Source: a bacterium (GTDB taxonomy: Bacteria > Electryoneota > RPQS01). Taken from it: 64,000 bases of DNA. The position numbers were made by a program, and so were the translations under genes. Where the stretch lies: contig JADJEH010000001.1 of NCBI GenBank assembly GCA_016702305.1, positions 186,001 to 250,000 of the forward strand. Reading direction: 5' to 3'. A model generated the notes under the pieces. The model did no database searches and was not told the origin of the DNA. It worked only from the letters and a program-made list of their open reading frames with translations. Below are positions 16,543 through 25,923 of this stretch, piece by piece; position 1 is the stretch's first letter, and each line of letters begins with the position of its first letter.

Positions 16543-17334
16543 TTAGAGTTTCAGGCGAATGCGGCGCAACTCAGCTTTTGAGCCCGCGCCCATTTCGTAT
16601 TTTGCTCCGTCAATCGTGTACCATTCGCCGACGCCTTGTACGGGCGAAAACGGGCGCGGCAGATAGAGATATGTGCTCGGCGTACCGCATGTCCCGAGTA
16701 GAATGAGGCGCTCGCCTTTCTGATTGCGGCAGATGTCCATCACCATGCCGACCCAGCTCTCCTTTTCGTTCCGCAGAGCGATAATCAGATCGCCGATGGC
16801 AACGGAATCATCCACGATCCCTTCGGTCTCGCGGCGCAGCGCGATGGCGCCCATCTCTTCGGCGACAAAGCTCAAGTACTGCTCGAAGTTGCCGCGACTG
16901 CCGTCAGGGCCGACCTGCTGAACAAACGTAAAGCGACCGCCAGTCTTCCGGGGACGCAGGCCGTCGTACCAGTCGCTCCAGCGCGCCGGCTGGCCGTTGT
17001 CGAGCGGGAAGGCGATCTCGCCGCGGCGGCCATGCTCCCATAGATAGTCGCCCCACAGCCGCACGACGCCGTCCACGCCCGCGTCCTGCGCGTTGTCGTA
17101 TGGCTCGATGCGGGTCTTACCGAGAATCGTCTCGTCGCACAGTACAGTCTTTCCGTCACCTGCCAGGATTTCGACAACCGGATCAAGCGGTGTGGCGCGG
17201 AGCGTCGCCGCGAAATCTCCCGCGACCTTGCCCACCCGGACGTAACCCGGAGGGGTCGGTATGTCGCCAATCGTCTGCGCAGTGGTATGTGCCGCGCCGA
17301 TAAACAGCATCAGCACGAGGAGTAGGTGTTTCAT
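16543..17334 (-). CDS. exported DUF4846-like protein
   Basis: The 263 residues start with a signal peptide (MKHLLLVLMLFIGAAHTTAQ). The mature part reads IPTPPGYVRV...DFAATLRATPLDP, then NAQDAGVDGVVRLWGDYLWEHGRRGEIAF and ARWSDWYDGLRP. This resembles the DUF4846 pattern of Bacteroidetes and relatives; the match is from memory and by eye. The function of that family is unknown. It is the last gene of the minus-strand operon, five bases after the TauE-like gene. Confidence 0.75.
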   Translation of the reverse strand: MKHLLLVLMLFIGAAHTTAQTIGDIPTPPGYVRVGKVAGDFAATLRATPLDPVVEILAGDGKTVLCDETILGKTRIEPYDNAQDAGVDGVVRLWGDYLWEHGRRGEIAFPLDNGQPARWSDWYDGLRPRKTGGRFTFVQQVGPDGSRGNFEQYLSFVAEEMGAIALRRETEGIVDDSVAIGDLIIALRNEKESWVGMVMDICRNQKGERLILLGTCGTPSTYLYLPRPFSPVQGVGEWYTIDGAKYEMGAGSKAELRRIRLKL

Positions 17335-17339
17335 GTTGC

Positions 17340-18068
17340 TCAGGGGAAGAAGAATAGGAATCTCACACCGACAGCCGCCAACACAGCCAACAGAATACCA
17401 CGAAACATGCGCGCACGCATGCGCGAGACCAGGACTTTGCCAAAATAGGAACCGGCGACCATCAGGACGGCCAGCGGCAACAGCAGCATGACGTCTTTCA
17501 TGGTCAGAACCGATGTGCCGCCCCAGACGCCGATCTTGGCGATGTGCGTGCCTGCCGCCGCCAGCGCTTCGGTTCCCAGAAAGCTCTCTTTGATCAGGCC
17601 GTAGCGCAGAAAATAGGGTGCGACGATCAGGCCCGCGCCGCCGACCACACCGCTGGAGACACCGGCCGGAATGCCGATCCAGCGAATCGCCGACAGGGTG
17701 GCCGTCTTAGGCCATTGCACGCGCAGGAAATTCAGGCCGACATAGATGACCAGATAAGCGCCGAGGATGCGGGCAATCCAATCGGCCGGAAGATAGGAGT
17801 ATGCAAGTGCGCCGATCGCGGCGCCGGGCATTGCTGTAATTAAGAATGCGCGCAATACCTGCCAGTCAATGCCCGAGCGCGCAAACCACGCACGTGAGAA
17901 ATTACCGGCGAGCAGAAGCAACGAGAGATAGGGCACGGCCAAGCGCATGCCGACGACTTCGGCGAGAATCGGCAGATAGACCATACCGCCGCCGACGCCG
18001 GCTACACCCGACACGGTTGAAGCGAGCAGCGCGCCGGCCGCTAGAATCAGATAATCCGAAGTCGGCAA
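17340..18068 (-). CDS. TauE/SafE (TSUP) family membrane permease
   Basis: A 242-residue integral membrane protein with about seven or eight hydrophobic helices. The N-terminal GVAGVGGGMVYLPIL and the central GIPAGVSSGVVGGAGLIVAPYFL are the paired glycine-rich signatures of the TSUP (sulfite/organosulfonate exporter) family. The substrate cannot be inferred: members move sulfite, sulfoacetate, taurine-related anions or others, and no sulfur-metabolism gene is adjacent. It lies four bases after the aspA stop. Confidence 0.88.
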   Translation of the reverse strand: MPTSDYLILAAGALLASTVSGVAGVGGGMVYLPILAEVVGMRLAVPYLSLLLLAGNFSRAWFARSGIDWQVLRAFLITAMPGAAIGALAYSYLPADWIARILGAYLVIYVGLNFLRVQWPKTATLSAIRWIGIPAGVSSGVVGGAGLIVAPYFLRYGLIKESFLGTEALAAAGTHIAKIGVWGGTSVLTMKDVMLLLPLAVLMVAGSYFGKVLVSRMRARMFRGILLAVLAAVGVRFLFFFP

Positions 18069-18072
18069 TCGA

Positions 18073-19491
18073 TCAACCGCCGCCGGCGCCAGCGCTCTGC
18101 AGATCGGGATCGGTCAGCTTGCGCGGATCGAGAATGTCCTTGATCTGTGCTTCGGTCAAGAGCTTGTGCTCGCGAATAAGATCCACGATTGACTTCCCCG
18201 TCTTCACGGATTCTTTGGCGAGTTCGGCGGCCTTCGCATAGCCAATGTACGGATTCATGATCGTGGCCATGCCGACGGACGATTCGAAATACATTTGACA
18301 GCGGGCGCGGTCCACGGTGATGCCGTCCAGACATTTCTGCGCGAAGACTTCGATCGCGTTTCTCATGATGTGCAGAGCCTGCTGCAAATTGTAGTTCACG
18401 ACGGGCATCATCACATTCAGATCCATCTGTCCGGCCTGTGCGCAATAGGCGACCGTCTGGTCGAAACCGACCACCTGATAGCAGACCTGGTTCATCATCT
18501 CGGCCATCGAGGGATTGACCTTGCCGGGCATAATAGACGAACCGGGCTGCACGGCAGGCAGATAGATTTCCTGCAGACCCGTGCGCGGACCGCTCGAGAG
18601 CAGACGAATGTCGGAAACGATTTTACCGAGTTCCAAAGCCAAGAGCCGCAAGGCAGACGAAAAGTATAGGAAGTCGCCGAGGCTTTGTGTGACCTCGATC
18701 AGGTTTTCAGCCGGCTGAAAGGCGATGCCCGTGCGTGCGGAAATTTCCTGGGCGATGCGCACACGGTACTCGGGATGCGCATTCATGCCCGTCCCGGCGG
18801 CGGTGCCGCCCAAATTGAGTTGGCGCAGGCCAAGTTCCGCTTCGACGAGGCGAGCGCGGCAGCGCTTCATGATCATCGCGTAGCCGCCGAACTCCTGACC
18901 AAGACGAATGGGCACGGCATCCTGCAAGTGCGTGCGCGCACTCTTGATGACATCGTCAAATTCGCGGGCTTTCGAATCAAGCGCGCCGACCGCGAGATCC
19001 ACGGCCTTCAGCAGATCGGGGAATTTCATGGAGAGTCCGATGCGCATCGCCGCCGGATACGTGTCGTTCGTGGACTGCGCCATGTTGACATGGTCGTTGG
19101 GATGCACCCTGCTGTAGTCGCCGAGCTGCAAGCCCAGCAACTGCGCGGCGCGGTTGGCGATCACTTCGTTGACATTCATGTTCGTCGAAGTGCCCGCGCC
19201 AGCCTGATAGACGTCCACGACAATCTGGTCGGCGTGCTTGCCGGCGAGCAATTCGTCGGCGGCGCTGATAATGGCCTGTACTTGCTGGTCGGTGAGCAAG
19301 TGCAGATCGCGGTGCACCACTGCTGCGGAGCGCTTGATCGTGACGTAGGCCTTAACAAACACCGGATGCGGCCGCAGCCCGGAAATTGGATAATTGGCGA
19401 CCGCGCGCGCGGTTTGTACGCCGTAGAACGCGTTGGCCGGGACTTGGAGTTCCCCCAGCGAATCCTTCTCGATGCGAAATTCCGTACTCAT
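18073..19491 (-). CDS. aspA: aspartate ammonia-lyase (aspartase)
   Basis: This reversibly converts aspartate to fumarate and ammonia. The 472 residues belong to the fumarase/aspartase superfamily: RTHLQDAVPIRLGQEFGG near residue 185 and the catalytic loop GSSIMPGKVNP near 318. The N-terminal IEKDSLGELQVPANAFYGVQTARAVANYPISG is the aspartase pattern rather than the fumarase one (which has WGAQTQRS). ATG at 19491 (MSTEFRIEKD) is the natural start; 12 further in-frame codons upstream are less likely. It follows nadA by 16 bases. Class II fumarase is the alternative, less likely. Confidence 0.85.
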   Translation of the reverse strand: MSTEFRIEKDSLGELQVPANAFYGVQTARAVANYPISGLRPHPVFVKAYVTIKRSAAVVHRDLHLLTDQQVQAIISAADELLAGKHADQIVVDVYQAGAGTSTNMNVNEVIANRAAQLLGLQLGDYSRVHPNDHVNMAQSTNDTYPAAMRIGLSMKFPDLLKAVDLAVGALDSKAREFDDVIKSARTHLQDAVPIRLGQEFGGYAMIMKRCRARLVEAELGLRQLNLGGTAAGTGMNAHPEYRVRIAQEISARTGIAFQPAENLIEVTQSLGDFLYFSSALRLLALELGKIVSDIRLLSSGPRTGLQEIYLPAVQPGSSIMPGKVNPSMAEMMNQVCYQVVGFDQTVAYCAQAGQMDLNVMMPVVNYNLQQALHIMRNAIEVFAQKCLDGITVDRARCQMYFESSVGMATIMNPYIGYAKAAELAKESVKTGKSIVDLIREHKLLTEAQIKDILDPRKLTDPDLQSAGAGGG

Positions 19492-19507
19492 GAGATATGT
19501 GCTTGGA

Positions 19508-20548
19508 TTATTCGTTCGCCACGCCATCCGGCAGCGTCAGATCGTCGCGCCGCTCGCCGGTCAGTTCAAACATGCGTTCGAGCGCGTGACGGGCACGCGA
19601 ACGCACGGGTTCATCTATAGTAATCTCAAATTGCATCTTCAACAACGCCTGTTCAACATCGTCCATCGAGATCGCCTTCATGAAGCGGCAGATTTTGCAG
19701 GCGCGATAGAAATTCTTGTCGGGCACACTAATTTGCAGCAGGTCCGACAGACCGCATTCGGTTACCGCGAGGAAATTCGTCGCGGCGCTTTGCTGAGCGT
19801 ATTCGACCATGCCTGATGTGGACAGCGCGGCGTCGGCCAAGGCCACGACGTCGTCGCGGCATTCGGGATGCACGAGAATCTTGATGCCGGGAATCTGCCG
19901 CCGCATCGTCTGCACCGTTTCAGGTGTGATCTGGTGATGCACGTAACAGTAGCCGTCCCACGCGATAACTGTCTTATCGGGCACATGCCGAGCCACATGG
20001 CGCGCCAGATTCTGGTCGGGAACGAACAGAATGTGCTGACTTTCGAGCGAACGAACGACGGACACGGCGTTGGAACTTGTGCAGCAGGCGTCGGACTGCG
20101 CCTTCACGTCAGCCGTGGTGTTGACGTAGGTGACGACCTGCAAATCGGGATAGGTCTTGCGCAACTCCGCGGCGCGCGCGGCGACGTCAGGTCCCGTCGC
20201 GGTATCCGCAAGCGAACAGCCCGCCGCGAGATTCGGCAGCAGCACGGTCTTTGATGGATTGACAATCTTCGCCGTCTCGGCCATGAAATGCACGCCGCAG
20301 AACACGATGACTTCAGCGTCGCGCACCTGCGCCGCTTGCAGCGACAAACCGAGCGAATCACCCATAAAATCGGCGATCTCGAAAATTTCGGGCCGCTGGT
20401 AGTTATGCGCCAGCACCACCGCATTGCGCTCACGTTTCAAACGGCGAATGCGTTCGATCGAGGCGGCCAGCGGCGCAACGCGATCCTCAGTGTAATACTC
20501 AGGATCAAGGCAGTGCAGTTTGTCATGCAGAAGAGTCGTGCTCATCAC
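19508..20548 (-). CDS. nadA: quinolinate synthase
   Basis: This [4Fe-4S] enzyme condenses iminoaspartate with dihydroxyacetone phosphate to quinolinate in NAD synthesis. The 346 residues include AHNYQRPEIFEIADFMGDSLGLS, VFCGVHFMAETAKIVNP, LPNLAAGCSLAD, TYVNTTADVKAQSDACCTSSNA, HPECRDDVVALAD and CKICRFMKAIS, covering the cysteine-containing cluster-binding segments. It may start at GTG 20548 or the adjacent ATG 20545. It lies immediately after the peptidase gene. NadB and NadC are not in the window. Confidence 0.95.
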   Translation of the reverse strand: MMSTTLLHDKLHCLDPEYYTEDRVAPLAASIERIRRLKRERNAVVLAHNYQRPEIFEIADFMGDSLGLSLQAAQVRDAEVIVFCGVHFMAETAKIVNPSKTVLLPNLAAGCSLADTATGPDVAARAAELRKTYPDLQVVTYVNTTADVKAQSDACCTSSNAVSVVRSLESQHILFVPDQNLARHVARHVPDKTVIAWDGYCYVHHQITPETVQTMRRQIPGIKILVHPECRDDVVALADAALSTSGMVEYAQQSAATNFLAVTECGLSDLLQISVPDKNFYRACKICRFMKAISMDDVEQALLKMQFEITIDEPVRSRARHALERMFELTGERRDDLTLPDGVANE

Positions 20549-20549
20549 C

Positions 20550-22733
20550 TTAGCCGTTCAGGAAGCGGCGCAAGTTTGCGCCAAACAGACAGAGAATGTC
20601 ATCGCGGGTGAAGCCGATCTCGTACAGTCTGCGCAGCGCGGCCTTGTGTTCGCTTTCGCGCAGTTCGGGATAGGATTCGCCGAAATTGAGATGCACATAG
20701 CGTTGCCGCGCATTGCGCAGAGTCTCGAGCTGCTCGGCTGTGGGCTCCGAAATTACGTCGAGAAGAACGAGCGCGGGACTGGTGAGCAGCGAATCGCGGA
20801 CTTCCGCGGGAGACTGCGCGAATTGATCGAGTGTCGCGGTGACGATGGCGTGCGAACCCCACGCATTAACGCGCGCGCCGGTTTTGAAATCGAGGGGAAT
20901 CAGCGCAAAGCTGCCCGCGTCCCTGAGCGCTTTGGCAGCCTGTTCGGTCAAGGCCGTCTTGTCCGCGTCGGCACCGGGTGTCAGATGCACCAGCGAAAGG
21001 CCCATGCGCGCCAGCGCGACAATATCGGCTTGCGTGCGCTTGAAGAGTGCTGCTTCGGTGATGGCCAGCACAACAGCTTGATCCAATTTGCCGCGCTGCT
21101 CAATGGCCTTCTTCAGTCCGTCGCTGGCAATCATCTTGTCCGCGCAATAGGTGTGCAGCAGCGCTGAACGATTGAGCATGTCCGACGTGGTTGTGCGCGC
21201 GTCGTACGGAAGCCAAGCGACTGTAATGGCGTCGGAAGCACTCACCGTGCCGGTCTGATCTACGAAGAACCCGTCAACGTCGAGAGTGACGGCGAAGCGC
21301 GACAATACGCGCAGTGAATCGCTGCGACAGGCTATGGCCGTTTGTTGCATGGCGACATTTCGGATCAGCGCTTCGGCCTGCGTGCCAACGGCGGCAAACG
21401 ACTCGGGATTGAGCCAGGCGCCGTCGTCCGAAAAGTGATGATAAAAGGGATGATCGCCCGACGAGTAAAACGCGATGGCGGGCGCGCCGGCTTCGGCAAA
21501 CGGTGCGTAGTCGCTGCTGCCGCGGCCGCGATAGGCGCGGATGCGCGGAGCTTTCGCCAGGGTCGCGAGCGAATCGGCGTAGGCGTTGCCGAGCCCTCCG
21601 AGCAATTCGAGACCCACGACCGTGGCGTTTCCGTCGCCCTGACCGACCATGTCGAAGTTAAACATCGCCGCGATATTGCCAAAGGGAATCGTTGGCTGTT
21701 CGACGAAGTGGTAGCTGCCGAGTAGTCCATCTTCTTCGGCGGTGAACCAGATGAACATGACGCTGCGCTTGTAGGGGCCGCCGTCTTTCAGCGCGCGCGC
21801 CAATTCGCCAATCAAGCCACTGCCGGAGGCGTTATCGTCCGCGCCGTTGTATGGAATCCGGCCTGCGTTGATGCCGCAATGATCGAGATGCGCGCCAACG
21901 ACAATAATCTCGTTGCGCAGCACGGCATCGTTGCCGTAGAGCATCGCGCAGACGTTGCGTCCCACGCGGTCTTTCAACGGTCGCACCTTGACATTGAGGG
22001 CCGCCTGTTTGTCGGTGGTCAACGGCACGGACCTGGTCTTGAGCGCCTCCTTATAGCTTGCTATTGAATAGCCGGAGTTTTCAAGAACAACTTGCAGAAC
22101 GCGCTCACCGACATACATCAGTGGCAATTCCGGATCGTAGAGCTCTTCGCGAATCGCGGCACCGTTTAGAGGCATCGCGTCAGCATACCACAACACCGCC
22201 GCCGCGCCGCGCGCCTTGGCTTCTTTCAGCGTGTGCGTGCGCGTGTTCTCGTCGTCAAAACTGTAGGCGCTGGTCGGCGCGCCGCGGACGATGACGACGA
22301 CTTTGCCGTTGACATCAAGATCTTGATAGTCATCACGGCCTTTGGCCGGACTGACGATGCCGTATCCCGCGACAACAATGTCCTTCGTGAAATAGCCCGA
22401 TCCGCTATGCGTGATCAGATTGAAATCGAGTCCGTGCGTGAACGTTATCTTGCCGAGTTCCGAACCTGTGACGGCAAAGCTCGCGGCCTGTTCTTCGGTG
22501 ACCAGCAGCGGTACTGCTTGAAAATAGCCGTCAGTGCCGACAGGATCGAGGCCAATTCCCCGGCAATAATCGGCGACGTACTCTTCAGCCAGTTTACCGC
22601 CGGCGTGGCCGGGTTTGCGGCCTTCGAAGCGATCGTCTGACAACTGGCGCGCAAGGTCCAAGGCACGTTCGGCGTCAAAGGCGAGCAGGTTTGCGGCGAG
22701 CGCCGCGAAGATCAGCAGGCCGTGCAGCATCAT
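20550..22733 (-). CDS. M28-family zinc peptidase with PA insert and large C-terminal extension
   Basis: A 727-residue protein with a hydrophobic N-terminus that probably exports it. The zinc-peptidase core shows the M28 ligands in order: AHLDH (His282), GADDNASG (Asp300), TAEEDG (Glu333-334), FDMVG (Asp361) and a late His in GDHPFYHHF near 432. A protease-associated insert fills about residues 110-240. Residues about 470-727 are not part of M28. They end in GFTRDDILCLFGANLRRFLNG, which recalls the C-terminus of membrane dipeptidases (M19). It is likely an exported aminopeptidase. The ATG overlaps the uvrA stop by four bases. Confidence 0.88.
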   Translation of the reverse strand: MMLHGLLIFAALAANLLAFDAERALDLARQLSDDRFEGRKPGHAGGKLAEEYVADYCRGIGLDPVGTDGYFQAVPLLVTEEQAASFAVTGSELGKITFTHGLDFNLITHSGSGYFTKDIVVAGYGIVSPAKGRDDYQDLDVNGKVVVIVRGAPTSAYSFDDENTRTHTLKEAKARGAAAVLWYADAMPLNGAAIREELYDPELPLMYVGERVLQVVLENSGYSIASYKEALKTRSVPLTTDKQAALNVKVRPLKDRVGRNVCAMLYGNDAVLRNEIIVVGAHLDHCGINAGRIPYNGADDNASGSGLIGELARALKDGGPYKRSVMFIWFTAEEDGLLGSYHFVEQPTIPFGNIAAMFNFDMVGQGDGNATVVGLELLGGLGNAYADSLATLAKAPRIRAYRGRGSSDYAPFAEAGAPAIAFYSSGDHPFYHHFSDDGAWLNPESFAAVGTQAEALIRNVAMQQTAIACRSDSLRVLSRFAVTLDVDGFFVDQTGTVSASDAITVAWLPYDARTTTSDMLNRSALLHTYCADKMIASDGLKKAIEQRGKLDQAVVLAITEAALFKRTQADIVALARMGLSLVHLTPGADADKTALTEQAAKALRDAGSFALIPLDFKTGARVNAWGSHAIVTATLDQFAQSPAEVRDSLLTSPALVLLDVISEPTAEQLETLRNARQRYVHLNFGESYPELRESEHKAALRRLYEIGFTRDDILCLFGANLRRFLNG

Positions 22734-25609
22734 GCGGGGCTGACCTCGTTGCGGCGGCGGCCATTGCTCTTGGCGACGTCCGCGTTGCGGCGCGCTTCCA
22801 GTTCGAGTTTCAGATAGCGGCCCGTGTGACTGAGTTTGTGTTTGGCGACGTCTTCGGGAGTGCCGGCCACGAGAATCTCACCGCCGCGCTCGCCGCCTTC
22901 GGGGCCGAGGTCAATGATCCAGTCCGCCGTTTTGATCACGTCAAGGTTGTGTTCAATCACGAGTACGGTGTTGCCGCGGTCTACAAGCGTGTGCAGGACT
23001 TTGAGCAGCAATTTGATGTCGTGGAAGTGCAGGCCGGTCGTCGGCTCGTCAAGAATATAGATCGTGCGGCCCGTGGCGACGCGCGAGAGTTCAGTGGCGA
23101 GCTTGACGCGCTGTGCTTCACCGCCGGATAGCGTTGTCGCCTGCTGACCGAGATGAATATACCCCAACCCGACTTCTTCGAGCGTCGCTAATTTGCGGGA
23201 GATGGACGGCATGGATTCGAAAAACTCGCGCCCTTCGGAGACGGTCATATCAAGCACATCGGCGATGGACTTGCCTTTCCAGCGAACTTCGAGCGTCTCG
23301 CGATTGTAGCGCTTGCCGTGGCAGACTTCACAGGGGACATAGACATCGGGCAGGAAGTGCATCTCAATTTTGATGATGCCGTCGCCCTGACAATTTTCAC
23401 AGCGCCCGCCCTTGACGTTAAAGGAGAAGCGGCCCGGTTTGTACCCGCGCATCTTCGCTTCGGGAAGTTGGCTGAAGAGATCGCGAATCTGCGTGAACAG
23501 ACCGGTGTAGGTCGCGGGATTGGAGCGCGGCGTGCGCCCAATCGGTGACTGATCAATGTCAATCACCTTGTCGATGTGGCCAAGTCCGGTCAACTGCCCA
23601 TACGGCAGCGGCGGCTCTTTCGAACTGTAGAACTTTTGCGCCAGCGCGCGATAGAGCGTTTCGTTGATGAGCGTGGACTTACCCGAGCCCGACACACCGG
23701 TGACGACCGTGAAAGTACCAAGCGGAAAATCCACCGAGACGTCTTTGAGATTGTTGCCGCGAGCGCGGCGAATGCCCAAGTTCTTGCCCGCGCCCGGACG
23801 ACGCTGCGACGGCACCTCGATGCGATCCAATCCGCTCAAGAAGCGACCGGTGAGCGAATGCTCGATTTTGGCGACTTCAAAGGGAGTGCCCTGCGCGACG
23901 ACCTGTCCGCCGTGGCGACCGGCACCGGGGCCCAGATCCACGACGTGGTCGGCGGCTTCAATTGTGTCGCGGTCATGTTCGACCACGATGACGGTGTTGC
24001 CGATGTCGCGCAAGCGTTTCAGCGTGGCAATCAAGCGGTCGTTGTCGCGTTGATGCAGGCCGATCGAGGGCTCGTCGAGAATGTACATCACGCCGGTTAG
24101 TTGCGATCCGATTTGGGTCGCGAGACGGATGCGCTGCGCCTCACCACCGGACAGACTACCGGCGGCGCGATTGAGCGTCAGATAGTCCAAGCCAACGTCG
24201 AGCAGAAAGGTCAAACGCTCGCGCACTTCTTTCAGAATCTGGCGCGCAATGAGCGTGTCGCGTTCATTCAGCGTCAGACTGCTGAAGAAATCGTGCGCGT
24301 GCCCGATGGATAGATCGCAGACGTGATGAATGTTTTGTCCCTGCACGAGCACGGACAGCGCTTCGGGTTTCAGACGCGCGCCTTGACAATCGGGACAGGG
24401 GATGTTGCCCATGAAATCTTCAATCCACTCACGCACCTGCGTCGAGGTGGTCTGCTGATAGCGGCGCATGAGATTGGGAATGATGCCTTCCCATTTGCCC
24501 GTCGTTTCAAAGCGGGACTTCTGGCCTTCCCAGACGAACGCAACTTCCTTTTTGCCCGAGCCGTACAGAATGACCTGTGTCTGCTCGGGTTTCAGCTTCT
24601 TCCAGGGCACCGTGAGCCCGATCTTGAACTTGCGGGCGACGCTGTCGAGCATGTTGCCCATCCAGCCGTCCGTACCGCCCGAGAGACTGGCAATGGCACC
24701 GTCTTCAATTGAGAGTTCATCGTTCGGGACGACGCGCTCAGGATCGATTTCCATCTTGAAGCCCAAGCCCGTGCAGCGTTCGCACGCTCCGAAAGGTGAG
24801 TTGAAGCTAAACAGGCGCGGTTCGACTTCCTGAATCGAGATGTTACAGTCAGGACAGGCGAAACGCTCGCTGAAGATGCGCTCCTTGCGGCCTTCGATTG
24901 TGGCGATCAGCAGACCGCTTGACAGGCGAAGTGTCGTCTCCACCGAGTCAGTCAGGCGGCCGCGCAGGCCGTCCTTAACGACCAGACGATCCACGACGAC
25001 TTCAATGGTATGACGGCGCTTCTTATCGAGGTCAAATTTCTCATCGAGTGAACGAATCTCGCCGTCTACGCGGACGCGCACGAAGCCGTCGCGCTGGATG
25101 CTCTCGAAGATCTCGCGGTACTCACCTTTGCGGCCTGTGACGACCGGAGCGAGCAGTTGGATCTTGGAGCCTTCGGGGAGATTCAGCAGGGCATCCACGA
25201 TTTCCTGCGCCGTCTGCCGTTGAATCGGTTTGCCGCAGTTCGGGCAATGCGGTTTGCCGATGCGCGCATAAAGCAGACGTAGGTAATCGTAAATTTCGGT
25301 GACTGTCGCAACGGTCGAACGCGGATTGCGAATGCCGGCCTTCTGTTGAATGGAGATCGCGGGTGAGAGTCCTTCGATTGCATCAACGTCCGGCTTCTCC
25401 ATCAGTCCTAAGAACTGACGGGCATACGCCGACAGGGACTCGACATAGCGTCGCTGACCCTCGGCGTAAAGCGTATCAAAAGCCAAGGAGGACTTCCCCG
25501 ACCCGGAAATCCCGGTGATGACAATCAAGTGATTTCGTGGCAAGTCCAGCGAGACATTCTGGAGATTGTGTTCGCGGGCGCCCGAAATCCGTAAAAACGG
25601 CGATTCCAT
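22730..25609 (-). CDS. uvrA: excinuclease ABC subunit A
   Basis: The damage-recognition ATPase of nucleotide excision repair. The 959 residues have two ABC modules: Walker A GISGSGKSSLAFDTLYAEGQ near residue 34 and GVSGSGKSTLINETLY near 652, with signature LSGGEAQR in each. Zinc-finger cysteine pairs are visible (CPDC and CERC in the first half; CENC and CEVC in the second), and the G-rich C-terminal linker is normal. It is the first gene of the minus-strand operon, with a candidate promoter at 25644-25672. No clear SOS box is visible. Confidence 0.97.
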   Translation of the reverse strand: MESPFLRISGAREHNLQNVSLDLPRNHLIVITGISGSGKSSLAFDTLYAEGQRRYVESLSAYARQFLGLMEKPDVDAIEGLSPAISIQQKAGIRNPRSTVATVTEIYDYLRLLYARIGKPHCPNCGKPIQRQTAQEIVDALLNLPEGSKIQLLAPVVTGRKGEYREIFESIQRDGFVRVRVDGEIRSLDEKFDLDKKRRHTIEVVVDRLVVKDGLRGRLTDSVETTLRLSSGLLIATIEGRKERIFSERFACPDCNISIQEVEPRLFSFNSPFGACERCTGLGFKMEIDPERVVPNDELSIEDGAIASLSGGTDGWMGNMLDSVARKFKIGLTVPWKKLKPEQTQVILYGSGKKEVAFVWEGQKSRFETTGKWEGIIPNLMRRYQQTTSTQVREWIEDFMGNIPCPDCQGARLKPEALSVLVQGQNIHHVCDLSIGHAHDFFSSLTLNERDTLIARQILKEVRERLTFLLDVGLDYLTLNRAAGSLSGGEAQRIRLATQIGSQLTGVMYILDEPSIGLHQRDNDRLIATLKRLRDIGNTVIVVEHDRDTIEAADHVVDLGPGAGRHGGQVVAQGTPFEVAKIEHSLTGRFLSGLDRIEVPSQRRPGAGKNLGIRRARGNNLKDVSVDFPLGTFTVVTGVSGSGKSTLINETLYRALAQKFYSSKEPPLPYGQLTGLGHIDKVIDIDQSPIGRTPRSNPATYTGLFTQIRDLFSQLPEAKMRGYKPGRFSFNVKGGRCENCQGDGIIKIEMHFLPDVYVPCEVCHGKRYNRETLEVRWKGKSIADVLDMTVSEGREFFESMPSISRKLATLEEVGLGYIHLGQQATTLSGGEAQRVKLATELSRVATGRTIYILDEPTTGLHFHDIKLLLKVLHTLVDRGNTVLVIEHNLDVIKTADWIIDLGPEGGERGGEILVAGTPEDVAKHKLSHTGRYLKLELEARRNADVAKSNGRRRNEVSPA

Positions 25610-25643
25610 CTATTTGTTTATCCCAGTCTTAGCATGAACATTC

Positions 25644-25672
25644 AATGTACCGAAAAAACAGCCGATAATCAA
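25644..25672 (-). promoter_or_regulatory. candidate sigma-70 promoter for the uvrA operon
   Basis: On the minus strand TTGATT (25672-25667) and TACATT (25649-25644) are separated by exactly 17 bases, each matching four of six consensus bases. The distance to the uvrA ATG at 25609 is short and plausible. Confidence 0.5.
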
Positions 25673-25727
25673 GGCGAGTGGCATAACACGCTCACTTGCG
25701 GCAACAGTTTCCCCCGGCAATTTCTGC

Positions 25728-25756
25728 TTGACAAACTCAATATGCCTTCGTATATT
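25728..25756 (+). promoter_or_regulatory. sigma-70 promoter of the sigma-54 activator gene
   Basis: A perfect TTGACA (25728-25733) is followed after exactly 17 bases by TATATT (25751-25756, five of six). Predicted transcription start is near 25763, leaving about a 160-base leader before the start at 25924. Confidence 0.8.
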
Positions 25757-25923
25757 GCGCCCGCCTATGGCAAAACATGATATAACTTGCCAGAATTAGG
25801 TGGTTTGCAACTATATCTGCTATAGTAGAAGAGAGTGCGGGACTTGCCGTTTTTTCCCGAAACTGCCCGACCTTGCCCGCATTCCCGACCCAGACCCAGC
25901 CATCCCACAGGAGTTCGCACCGC

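Larger units (their letters stand above)
25610..25923. other. divergent intergenic region uvrA / NtrC-type regulator
   Basis: The 314 bases hold a candidate minus promoter (25644-25672) and a strong plus promoter (25728-25756). The remaining plus-strand leader of about 160 bases is AT-rich to 25830, then C-rich with repeated CTTGCC/CCCGAC-like words at 25842-25890. A TGCGGG / CCCGCA pair (about 25836 and 25877) could close a long-range stem. No gene is seen. Confidence 0.6.

Noticed and set aside
18685..19620. Plus-strand 311-residue frame over aspA
   Set aside because: Antisense of aspA, with composition expected of a shadow frame in GC-rich DNA.
25636..25655. Possible SOS (LexA) box before uvrA in GAACATTCAATGTAC
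   Set aside because: It fits neither the CTG-N10-CAG nor the GAAC-N4-GTTC form; only a partial dyad is present.
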